Shown here: positions 58,168 through 64,000 of the stretch, piece by piece
Numbering within the stretch: the stretch's first letter is position 1
Layout: each line of letters starts with the position of its first letter
Source: Paraburkholderia sp. CNPSo 3274
GTDB taxonomy: Bacteria; Pseudomonadota; Gammaproteobacteria; Burkholderiales; Burkholderiaceae
Direction of reading: 5' to 3'
DNA length: 64,000 nt
NCBI RefSeq assembly: GCF_024206475.1
Contig: NZ_JAMBPR010000040.1
Span: 21,798 to 85,797, forward strand
Made by a program: the position numbers and the translations under genes
Notes under the pieces: model-generated
Databases searched by the model: none
What the model saw: only the letters and a program-made list of their open reading frames with translations
What the model was told of the DNA's origin: nothing

Positions 58168-59313
58168 ATGATGCGAGACGCGGCCCAATTCAATCCACTC
58201 GACGCCAGCGACAGCCGGGTGACGCGCCCGGCGTTCTGGGGTGCGCTGCCCGAGCGGTGGACGAGCGAGGTCGAGGAAACCCTCGTGTGCTGCCACGTAT
58301 GGCAGGAAACGCACGACGTGAAGAGCTTTTTCCTGCGCTCGCCGCAGGGCCGCACGTTCTCGTTCGAGCCGGGGCAGTTCCTCACGCTCGAACTCGAGAT
58401 CGACGGCGAGGCCATCAACCGGTGCTATACGATTTCGTCGTCGCCCGCACGGCCTCATACCCTTTCCATTACGGTCAAGCGCGTGCCGGGCGGCAAGGTG
58501 TCGAACTGGCTGCACGACAACCTGCGGCCAGGCGTTTCGCTGCGCGTGCTCGGGCCGGCCGGCGAATTCACGTGTGCGCGCCACCCCGCGCCGAAGTATC
58601 TGTTTCTTTCCGCAGGCTCCGGCGTTACGCCACTGATGTCGATGAGCCGCGCGCATCACGATCTCGCGGAGGACCGCGATATTGTTTTCGTGCACAGCGC
58701 CCGCACGCCCGACGACATCATCTTCGCGCGCGAGCTGGAACTGATCGCTTCGAGCCTCGCGAATTTCCGCACGTCGTTCGTGTGTGAAAGGGTGGGCGCG
58801 CGTACCGACTGGTCCGGCGTGACCGGTTTTCTCTCGCTGCCGCTCCTGAAGTTGATTGCCCCGGACTTCATGGAGCGCGAAATCTTCACCTGCGGGCCCG
58901 CCCCCTATATGAAAGCCGTGCGCGATCTGCTCGACGAAGCGGGCTTCGCGCGCGAACGCTACCACGAAGAGAGTTTTTCATTCGAAACGCTTACGGCGGA
59001 AGCCGAGGCGCCGGTGGAACAGCCCCCGGCGGATTCGTCGGTCGAAACCGCCAGCTTCAAGATCACCTTCGCGAAGAGCCGCCGCGAGATTCAATGCGGT
59101 GCACAACAAACCGTGCTCGATGCCGCGCGCCAGGCCGGCGTGCGCCTGGCTTCTTCGTGCAGCCAGGGCATGTGCGGAACCTGCAAGGTCAAGCTCGTTT
59201 CCGGGCAGGTGGAGATGAAACACAGCGGCGGTATACGCCAGCGCGAGATCGATCAGGGCATGGCGCTGCTGTGCTGCTCGAAGCCGCTGTCCGACCTCGT
59301 CGTCGACAAATAG
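58168..59313 (+). CDS. gbcB: Glycine betaine monooxygenase reductase subunit
   Basis: A 381-residue flavo-iron-sulfur reductase. FAD-binding RCYTISSSP and NAD-binding LSAGSGVTPLMSMSR motifs are followed by a C-terminal plant-type 2Fe-2S ferredoxin: CSQGMCGTC and a late CC (LCCSKPLSD). It moves electrons from NAD(P)H to GbcA. The ATG at 58168 is chosen because GGAG lies 6 bases before it; a longer start at 58150 is possible. It lies directly after gbcA. Confidence 0.94.
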   Translation: MMRDAAQFNPLDASDSRVTRPAFWGALPERWTSEVEETLVCCHVWQETHDVKSFFLRSPQGRTFSFEPGQFLTLELEIDGEAINRCYTISSSPARPHTLSITVKRVPGGKVSNWLHDNLRPGVSLRVLGPAGEFTCARHPAPKYLFLSAGSGVTPLMSMSRAHHDLAEDRDIVFVHSARTPDDIIFARELELIASSLANFRTSFVCERVGARTDWSGVTGFLSLPLLKLIAPDFMEREIFTCGPAPYMKAVRDLLDEAGFARERYHEESFSFETLTAEAEAPVEQPPADSSVETASFKITFAKSRREIQCGAQQTVLDAARQAGVRLASSCSQGMCGTCKVKLVSGQVEMKHSGGIRQREIDQGMALLCCSKPLSDLVVDK

Positions 59314-59327
59314 CGCGCGCGTCGCGC

Positions 59328-59361
59328 AACGACAAGAACACGTCGTAAATCGACGTTAGCG
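59328..59361. promoter_or_regulatory. Candidate GbdR box upstream of the betaine-binding-protein gene (reverse)
   Basis: AACGACAAGAA (59328-59338) and TCGACGTTAGCG (59350-59361) also occur near glyA. Read on the minus strand they give CGTCG and TGTCG at exactly 21 bp. ACGTCG-TAAAT-CGACGT (59340-59356) is an additional perfect inverted repeat. The site lies ~70 bases before the binding-protein start. Confidence 0.5.
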
Positions 59362-59425
59362 GCAGATTGTGGCGGGCGAATCTGCATAGGCACGGGGCGC
59401 TTGCCCATATCACAGGAGATCGACC

Positions 59426-60286
59426 ATGAAGCAGGCTGGAAAACTCTTTTGGACCGGTGTGTTATCGGCGGTGGTGAGCTTGAGCACCCCGGCGTTTGCC
59501 GACGGCAAGCCGACCTTGAAGATCGGTTATGTCGAAGGCTGGGACGACAGCGTCGCGACGTCCAACGTGGCCGCGCGCATCATCGAGAAACGCTATGGCT
59601 ATCCGGTGCAGCTCGTGCCCGTGGCCGCGGGCATCATGTGGCAGGGCGTGGCGCGCGGCGACCTCGACGCGACGCTTTCCGCGTGGCTGCCGGTGACGCA
59701 GGGCGCGTACTGGGCGCAATTCAAGGACAAGGTGGTCGACCTCGGCACGAACTTCACCGGCGCGAAGATCGGCCTCGTGGTGCCCGACTATGTGAGCGCG
59801 AAGAGCATCAGCGATCTCAACGCGGACAAGTCGGCGTTCGGCGGACGCATCGTCGGGATCGACGCTGGTGCGGGCGTGATGCGCAAGACCGACGAGGCCG
59901 TCAAGCAATACGACCTCAGCTACAACGTGATGCCGAGTTCGGGTAGCGCGATGGCGGCCGAACTGGCGCGTTCGGTGGGTTCGAAGAAACCCGTGATCGT
60001 CACGGGCTGGACGCCGCACTGGATGTTCGCCAAGTACAAGCTGCGCTTCCTCGACGATCCGAAGAACGTCTACGGCGCGGCCGAGCACGTGGACAACGTG
60101 GCCAACCCCGAGCTCGAAAAGAAGGCCCCGCAGGTGGTGACGTTCCTGAAGAACTTTCAGTGGAAGCCGGGTGAGATCGACAGCGTGATGCTCGCGATCC
60201 AGAACGGCGAGAAACCCGACGCCGCCGCCGACACGTGGATCGCCGCGCATGGCGACCGCGTGAACGCCTGGGCGGGCACGCAGTAA
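59426..60286 (+). CDS. Glycine betaine/choline ABC binding protein
   Basis: A 286-residue periplasmic protein: signal peptide to PAFA (~24), then the OpuAC/ProX fold (LKIGYVEGWDDSVATSNVAARI, GIMWQGVARGDLDATLSAWLP, KPVIVTGWTPHWMFAKYKLRFL). Trp residues in GWDD, AWLP and GWTPHWM can form the cation-binding aromatic box. It is the binding protein of the ATPase and permease genes that follow 178 bases downstream. Compared with the binding protein at 27773 it is shorter, and its aromatic positions differ, so it probably prefers betaine or carnitine over choline. Confidence 0.9.
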   Translation: MKQAGKLFWTGVLSAVVSLSTPAFADGKPTLKIGYVEGWDDSVATSNVAARIIEKRYGYPVQLVPVAAGIMWQGVARGDLDATLSAWLPVTQGAYWAQFKDKVVDLGTNFTGAKIGLVVPDYVSAKSISDLNADKSAFGGRIVGIDAGAGVMRKTDEAVKQYDLSYNVMPSSGSAMAAELARSVGSKKPVIVTGWTPHWMFAKYKLRFLDDPKNVYGAAEHVDNVANPELEKKAPQVVTFLKNFQWKPGEIDSVMLAIQNGEKPDAAADTWIAAHGDRVNAWAGTQ

Positions 60287-60351
60287 TCGCAGGTAAAAAA
60301 ACGGCAGGGGGCCCGCCGCGGCCCCGCCAGATCAGTGCCCATGGCGGGCCG

Positions 60352-60377
60352 TGTCGCATTTGCGTAAGCGTCTGTCG
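60352..60377 (+). promoter_or_regulatory. Candidate GbdR box upstream of the importer ATPase
   Basis: TGTCGCA at 60352 and again at 60373, seven identical bases 21 bp apart, ~90 bases before the ATPase start. It is the cleanest member of the repeat group, and it shows that the ATPase-permease genes can have their own promoter. Confidence 0.6.
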
Positions 60378-60464
60378 CAATTCGCCATCCCGACAGGGTT
60401 TTTTCTGGCAACCATGTAGACATACCGTGCGGGCCGGCGCCTGCCGTTCGAGGAGACGGAGTCG

Positions 60465-61634
60465 ATGAAATCCCCCAAGATCGTGGTCGATGGATTATGC
60501 AAGGTGTTCGGGCCCAACCCGAAGCTTGCACGTGAGCTGCTCGCGAAGGGCGCGACGAAAGACGAGCTGTTCGCCAGGACCGGCTATGTGCTCGGTGTGA
60601 ACAATGCCTCGTTCGAGGTGCACGAGGGCGAGATTTTCGTGCTGATGGGCCTGTCCGGCTCGGGCAAGTCGACGCTGATCCGGCTTATCAACCGGCTCGT
60701 GGAGCCCACGGCCGGCAAGGTCATCATCGACGGGCGCGATATCGCGGCCGTGCGGCGCTCGGAACTGGTCTCGCTGCGCCGTACCGATATGAGCATGGTG
60801 TTCCAGTCGTTCGCGCTCATGCCGCAGCGCAGCGTGCTTGCGAATGCCGCGTTCGGCCTCGAAGTGGCGGGCGTGGGCCGCAAGGAGCGCGAGCGGCGCG
60901 CGCTGGCCGTGCTGGAGCAGGTCGGCCTCGCGCCGTTTGCACAGAAGCTGCCGGCCGAGCTTTCGGGCGGCATGCAGCAGCGCGTGGGCCTCGCTCGCGC
61001 GCTCGCGGTGAATCCCTCGCTCATGATCATGGACGAAGCGTTCTCCGCGCTCGATCCGCTCAAGCGCAAGGAAATGCAGAACGTGCTGCTGCAACTGCAA
61101 AAAGAGCAGCGCCGCACGATCATGTTCGTTTCGCACGACCTCGAAGAGGCGCTGCGCATTGGCAGCCGTATCGCGATCATGGAAGGCGGACGCATCGTGC
61201 AGATCGGCACGCCACAGGAAATCATCAGCAATCCTGCTGATGATTATGTGCGCGCGTTCTTCGACGGCGTGGACACGAGCCGCTATCTCACCGCAGGCGA
61301 CCTCATGCAGCGCGAAGCCGTGCCGCTCATCCGCTCGCTCGACGCGAAGAGTGTGGCCTCGTCGCTCCACGGTAGCGCCGATTACGCGTTCGTGCTGGAC
61401 GCGCAGCGCCGCATCAGCGGCTGTGTCACGCGCGATGCGATCGGCGCCGCGCAGCCAGCGCTGAAGAAAGTCGAATGCATCACGCTTGGCACGCCGCTGG
61501 AGCAAGTGGTCTCGCGCGTGTGCGCGAACACGACGGCGCTGCCCGTGGTCGACGACGAGGGCCGCTATTGCGGCTCCATCGATCAGGCCGCCGTGCTGAA
61601 GGTCATTACGCGTAATCGAGGTGCCCATGTCTGA
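60465..61634 (+). CDS. Glycine betaine/choline ABC importer ATPase (ProV/ChoV type)
   Basis: A 389-residue ATPase. Walker A GLSGSGKST (62-70), signature LSGGMQQRVGLARAL (~166-180), Walker B LMIMDEAFSALD and the switch His in VSHDLEEAL are all present. The N-terminal KIVVDGLCKVFGPNPKLARELLAKGATKDELF extension and C-terminal CBS-like region (~280-385) are typical of quaternary-amine importers (ProV/OpuAA/ChoV). It drives uptake with the permease, whose start lies inside its last codons. The CBS region may sense ionic strength. Confidence 0.94.
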   Translation: MKSPKIVVDGLCKVFGPNPKLARELLAKGATKDELFARTGYVLGVNNASFEVHEGEIFVLMGLSGSGKSTLIRLINRLVEPTAGKVIIDGRDIAAVRRSELVSLRRTDMSMVFQSFALMPQRSVLANAAFGLEVAGVGRKERERRALAVLEQVGLAPFAQKLPAELSGGMQQRVGLARALAVNPSLMIMDEAFSALDPLKRKEMQNVLLQLQKEQRRTIMFVSHDLEEALRIGSRIAIMEGGRIVQIGTPQEIISNPADDYVRAFFDGVDTSRYLTAGDLMQREAVPLIRSLDAKSVASSLHGSADYAFVLDAQRRISGCVTRDAIGAAQPALKKVECITLGTPLEQVVSRVCANTTALPVVDDEGRYCGSIDQAAVLKVITRNRGAHV

Positions 61635-62523
61635 GATCATTCCCGTCGGCCAGTGGGTCGATCAGTCGGTTCATTATCTGCTCGACCACGACGCCAACAG
61701 CTTCGACGCCGTGGGCAAGGCAATCGAGAGTTTCGCCGCCTTCGTCGAACATGGCTTGCAGGCCATCCCCATGTGGGCGCTCATGGCTTTCTTCATCGCA
61801 ATCGGCTTGTGGCGCGTGGGCTGGCGCTTCGCGATCTTCGCCACCTGCTCGCTATTGCTGATCTACGCTACGGGCTTCTGGGATCAAACCGTCGTGACGC
61901 TCGGCCTCACGCTCTCGTCAACGGTGATCAGCCTCGTGATCGGCATTCCACTTGGCATCTGGACGGCGAAGAGCAAGGTCGTGCAAACCATCGTGCGGCC
62001 CATACTCGACCTGATGCAGACCATGCCGGCCTTCGTCTATCTGATTCCTGCCGCGATGCTGTTTGGTCTCGGCCGCGTGCCCGGCATCCTGTCCACCGTG
62101 ATCTTCGCCATGCCGCCCGCCGTACGCCTCACGAGCCTCGGCATCAAGCACGTGAACCGCGAGATCGTCGAGGCGGGGCAGGCGTTCGGCTGCACGCCGT
62201 GGCAGCTGCTGTACAAGGTGCAATTTCCCAATGCGCTGCCGTCCATCATGCAAGGCGTGAACCAGACCATCATGATGGCGCTTTCCATGGTCATCATCGC
62301 TTCGATGGTGGGCGCAGGTGGACTCGGCAACGACGTGCTCGCGAGCATTCAGCGGCTGGATATTGGCCTCGGTTTCGAAAGCGGACTTTCCGTCGTGCTG
62401 CTTGCCATCATCCTCGACCGCATCACCGAAAGCTTTGGCCGGGCGCCGGGCGCCGTGAAAGCGCCGCTGTTCTCGGGACTCAAGCATCTGATGCGCGTGC
62501 GTCCCGTAGTCGTAGAGGCGTAG
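61627..62523 (+). CDS. Glycine betaine/choline ABC importer permease (ProW/ChoW type)
   Basis: A 298-residue permease with about six helices. It carries the EAA-like loop REIVEAGQAFGCTPWQLLYKVQFPNALPSIMQGVNQTIMMALSMVIIASMVGAGGLGNDVL, diagnostic of the ProW/OpuAB/ChoW group. It forms the membrane channel as a dimer. It overlaps the ATPase gene by 8 bases; the ATG at 61627 has GAGG before it. The gene after it is the second GATase1-AraC regulator, 44 bases away. Confidence 0.94.
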   Translation: MSEIIPVGQWVDQSVHYLLDHDANSFDAVGKAIESFAAFVEHGLQAIPMWALMAFFIAIGLWRVGWRFAIFATCSLLLIYATGFWDQTVVTLGLTLSSTVISLVIGIPLGIWTAKSKVVQTIVRPILDLMQTMPAFVYLIPAAMLFGLGRVPGILSTVIFAMPPAVRLTSLGIKHVNREIVEAGQAFGCTPWQLLYKVQFPNALPSIMQGVNQTIMMALSMVIIASMVGAGGLGNDVLASIQRLDIGLGFESGLSVVLLAIILDRITESFGRAPGAVKAPLFSGLKHLMRVRPVVVEA

Positions 62524-62567
62524 CCGTTGAAATAACACGATCAACCGCTGTTCCCGAGGAGCGCAAT

Positions 62568-63560
62568 GTGACGACCGACATCGCCGTGCCCGAGCCCGAA
62601 ACGCGCACGGCATCGTCTCTCAGACATTTCGGTTTCCTGACGTTGCAGAATTTTTCGATGATCGCGTTTTCCAGTGCGGTCGAGGTTCTGCGCATGGCGA
62701 ACTACGTGGGGCGCGCGGACCATTACCGCTGGTCGATCTACTCGCTCGATGGCGCACCGGCCCGCGCAAGCAACGGCATCACGGTGCGCCCCGCGCAGGC
62801 GCTCGACCCGGCGTGCCTGCCCGACGTGCTGATCGTGTGCGGTGGCATTCGCATTCGCGAGATCATGAGCGACGGCGTGCGCGCCACGCTCGCCATGGTG
62901 GCGCAGCAGGGCGTGCCGCTTGGCGGCATCTGCACCGGTGCTTACGCGCTGATGGCGAGCGGGCTGCTGGACGGCTATCGCTGCGCCGTGCATTGGGAAG
63001 ATCTCACGGTTCTGCACGAAGAGTTTCCGCGTGTGCGTTTCGCTGACGAACTGTTCGTCGTCGATCGCGACCGCCTCACTTGCACGGGCGGCACGGCGCC
63101 GCTCGACCTGATGCTCGAACTCGTCGGTGCGCGCCTTGGGCAAAGTCTTGCCGCCAAGGTATCCGAACAGTTCATTCTCGAACGGATTCGCGGCTCGACC
63201 GATCTGCAGCCCATTCCAGTGGATGCGCGTGTGGGCTTTTCGCGCGCCGAACTGGTGGAGGTCGTGCGGTTGATGGAGGCGAATATCAAGGAGCCGCTGT
63301 CGCTTGAGGAACTCGCGCGGCTCGTTCGGCTTTCGCAGCGGCATTTGCAGCGGATGTTCAAGGCTTATTTGAACGTTTCGCCGACGCATTATTACCTCAC
63401 GTTGCGGCTGAAGCGTGCGCGGGAGCTGTTGCGAACCACCGATACTTCGATTTCTCGTGTGACGGCGATTTGTGGGTTTAATTCACCTTGCCATTTTAGT
63501 AAGGCGTATCGGGTTCAGTTTGGGCATGCGCCCAGTCATGAGCGGCGTGGGGTGGAGTGA
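62568..63560 (+). CDS. GATase1-AraC regulator, second GbdR/CdhR/SouR-family copy
   Basis: A 330-residue regulator from a GTG start with a GAGGAGCG site. It has a DJ-1/PfpI-like domain (FGFLTLQNFSMIAFSSAVEVLRMANYVGR; GGICTGAYALMASGLLDGY) and a C-terminal AraC HTH (LARLVRLSQRHLQRMFKAYLNVSPTHYYLTLRLKRARELLRTT). It is clearly a paralogue of the regulator at 46374, sharing the TPTHYYLTLRL-type block. It lies 44 bases after the importer permease and is probably co-transcribed. Relatives sense carnitine (CdhR), sarcosine (SouR) or betaine (GbdR); the ligand here is unknown, although importer linkage suggests a quaternary amine. Confidence 0.85.
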   Translation: MTTDIAVPEPETRTASSLRHFGFLTLQNFSMIAFSSAVEVLRMANYVGRADHYRWSIYSLDGAPARASNGITVRPAQALDPACLPDVLIVCGGIRIREIMSDGVRATLAMVAQQGVPLGGICTGAYALMASGLLDGYRCAVHWEDLTVLHEEFPRVRFADELFVVDRDRLTCTGGTAPLDLMLELVGARLGQSLAAKVSEQFILERIRGSTDLQPIPVDARVGFSRAELVEVVRLMEANIKEPLSLEELARLVRLSQRHLQRMFKAYLNVSPTHYYLTLRLKRARELLRTTDTSISRVTAICGFNSPCHFSKAYRVQFGHAPSHERRGVE

Positions 63561-63622
63561 GGGTTTTTTTGGGGCCTTTGAACCTGTCCGCGTTTTTGTG
63601 GGCGAGGCGGTTTAAAAGAACG

Positions 63623-63781
63623 TTACCCTCGCGCCGTCGTGAATCGGTCGCCAAACAGGATGGCAAACTGGTTCATCGCGGATTTCCAGTCAAAGGTGGC
63701 CCGTACCGACTTGGCCAGCACGTTGCGTAGCGCTAGCCAGAGTAGTTTGATTGTAAGCGGTGATTTCAGCACACCGAATAA
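63623..63781 (-). pseudogene. IS256-family transposase, C-terminal remnant
   Basis: The minus strand encodes about 52 residues ending at a TAA (63623): LKSPLTIKLLWLALRNVLAK, then WKSAMNQFAILFGDRF. The W-x2-A-x-NQFAILF-x-RF block is the C-terminal signature of IS256-family (mutator-type) transposases. The frame is interrupted by a stop ~55 bases further upstream and no catalytic DDE region is present, so this is a fragment left by deletion or recombination. It marks the right edge of the betaine cluster. Confidence 0.7.
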
Positions 63782-63903
63782 AGAATCGTTTGCGACAGAC
63801 GGGCAAGCGCAGCCGTACCGCGATGGTCGGGGTCAACCGGCGATATTCGCGTCGAGGTGATGAGCCTGCGCGTGGGCCAGCACGCCGACGCGCATTCAGT
63901 TCG

Positions 63904-64000
63904 TCAGCCGGTCTCTTCCTTTTCCTTTTGTTGCCGGGCGTAATTGAACGGCAGAAGATCGGTTACATCTGCGTCCGGCGCACGCTGCGGCAACTCGGTG
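63904..64000 (-). pseudogene. Transposase C-terminus, IS66-like, running off the window
   Basis: The minus strand is open from the right end of the window to a TGA at 63904. The 31 visible residues read TELPQRAPDADVTDLLPFNY then ARQQKEKEETG. The DLLPFNY / LLPWN-type ending is that of IS66-family TnpC proteins. Whether it is an intact element or a fragment cannot be seen, because the rest lies outside the window; its closeness to an IS256 remnant suggests an insertion hot-spot. Confidence 0.55.

Noticed and set aside
63639..63860. Plus-strand 73-residue open frame at the right end
   Set aside because: It lies opposite the IS256 transposase remnant, which is recognisable on the minus strand; the plus-strand product resembles nothing.
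1..64000. CRISPR arrays, tRNA or rRNA genes, toxin-antitoxin pairs, prophage genes
   Set aside because: I scanned for regularly spaced repeats, tRNA-like cloverleafs with T-loop sequence, and small overlapping gene pairs and saw none that could be supported. The only mobile-element traces are the two transposase fragments at the right edge.

Overview
This window is a high-GC Gram-negative chromosome or megaplasmid segment. It most resembles Burkholderiales (Paraburkholderia or Caballeronia). The evidence is a trimeric Burkholderia-type porin, H-NS-like small proteins, strong GC bias, GGAG/GAGGAG ribosome sites and family-level similarity of most products. The genus is inferred from style and content, not from a marker gene. 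No rRNA, tRNA or CRISPR array was found.

Layout. 1-2.1 kb: the tail of a DHA2-type MFS exporter, a DUF302 protein, a half-length MFS gene and a small secreted protein. 2.8-10.5 kb: a redox block. It holds a di-heme peroxidase, then (on the minus strand) a ba3/B-type cytochrome c oxidase (subunits I and II) embedded among three multi-heme c-type cytochromes (seven CxxCH sites), followed by OsmC and cupin genes. 10.9-18.5 kb: a D-glucarate catabolic locus made of an FCD-GntR regulator, alpha-ketoglutarate semialdehyde dehydrogenase, an ACS-family MFS importer, a lactonase-type beta-propeller, glucarate dehydratase and 5-keto-4-deoxyglucarate dehydratase. The product is 2-oxoglutarate. Three similar 13-bp candidate operators link its promoters. 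18.5-24.1 kb: miscellaneous genes, namely an H-NS-like protein without a DNA-binding tail, cytochrome b561, a TMEM175-type channel, a DUF4142 protein, an MFS gene with an internal deletion, and an acyl-CoA synthetase. 24.1-27.5 kb: metE and metR, divergently arranged.

27.7-63.6 kb: a very large choline/glycine-betaine supercluster. It contains a choline-type binding protein next to an APC permease, betIBA, a porin, sdaA, soxBDAG with a FolB-like gene, fdhA, a GbdR-like regulator, glyA, an M19 dipeptidase, a V4R-domain protein, dgcAB, etfAB, gbcAB, a ChoXVW-type ABC importer and a second GATase1-AraC regulator. Together these encode choline -> betaine aldehyde -> glycine betaine -> dimethylglycine -> sarcosine -> glycine -> serine -> pyruvate, with formaldehyde and one-carbon units handled by fdhA and folate-linked sox/glyA. 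A beta-helix surface-type protein (30.6-32.0 kb) interrupts the cluster. The right edge (63.6-64.0 kb) holds remnants of two different transposases (IS256-like and IS66-like), so the cluster ends at a mobile-element boundary.

Regulation visible by eye: two ATTGA-N4-TCAAT palindromes (BetI-type) lie upstream of betI and of the choline-binding-protein/APC pair. A 21-bp-period direct repeat of [T/C]GTCG lies upstream of the porin, fdhA, the importer ATPase and (in reverse orientation) the importer binding protein, and is a candidate GbdR box.
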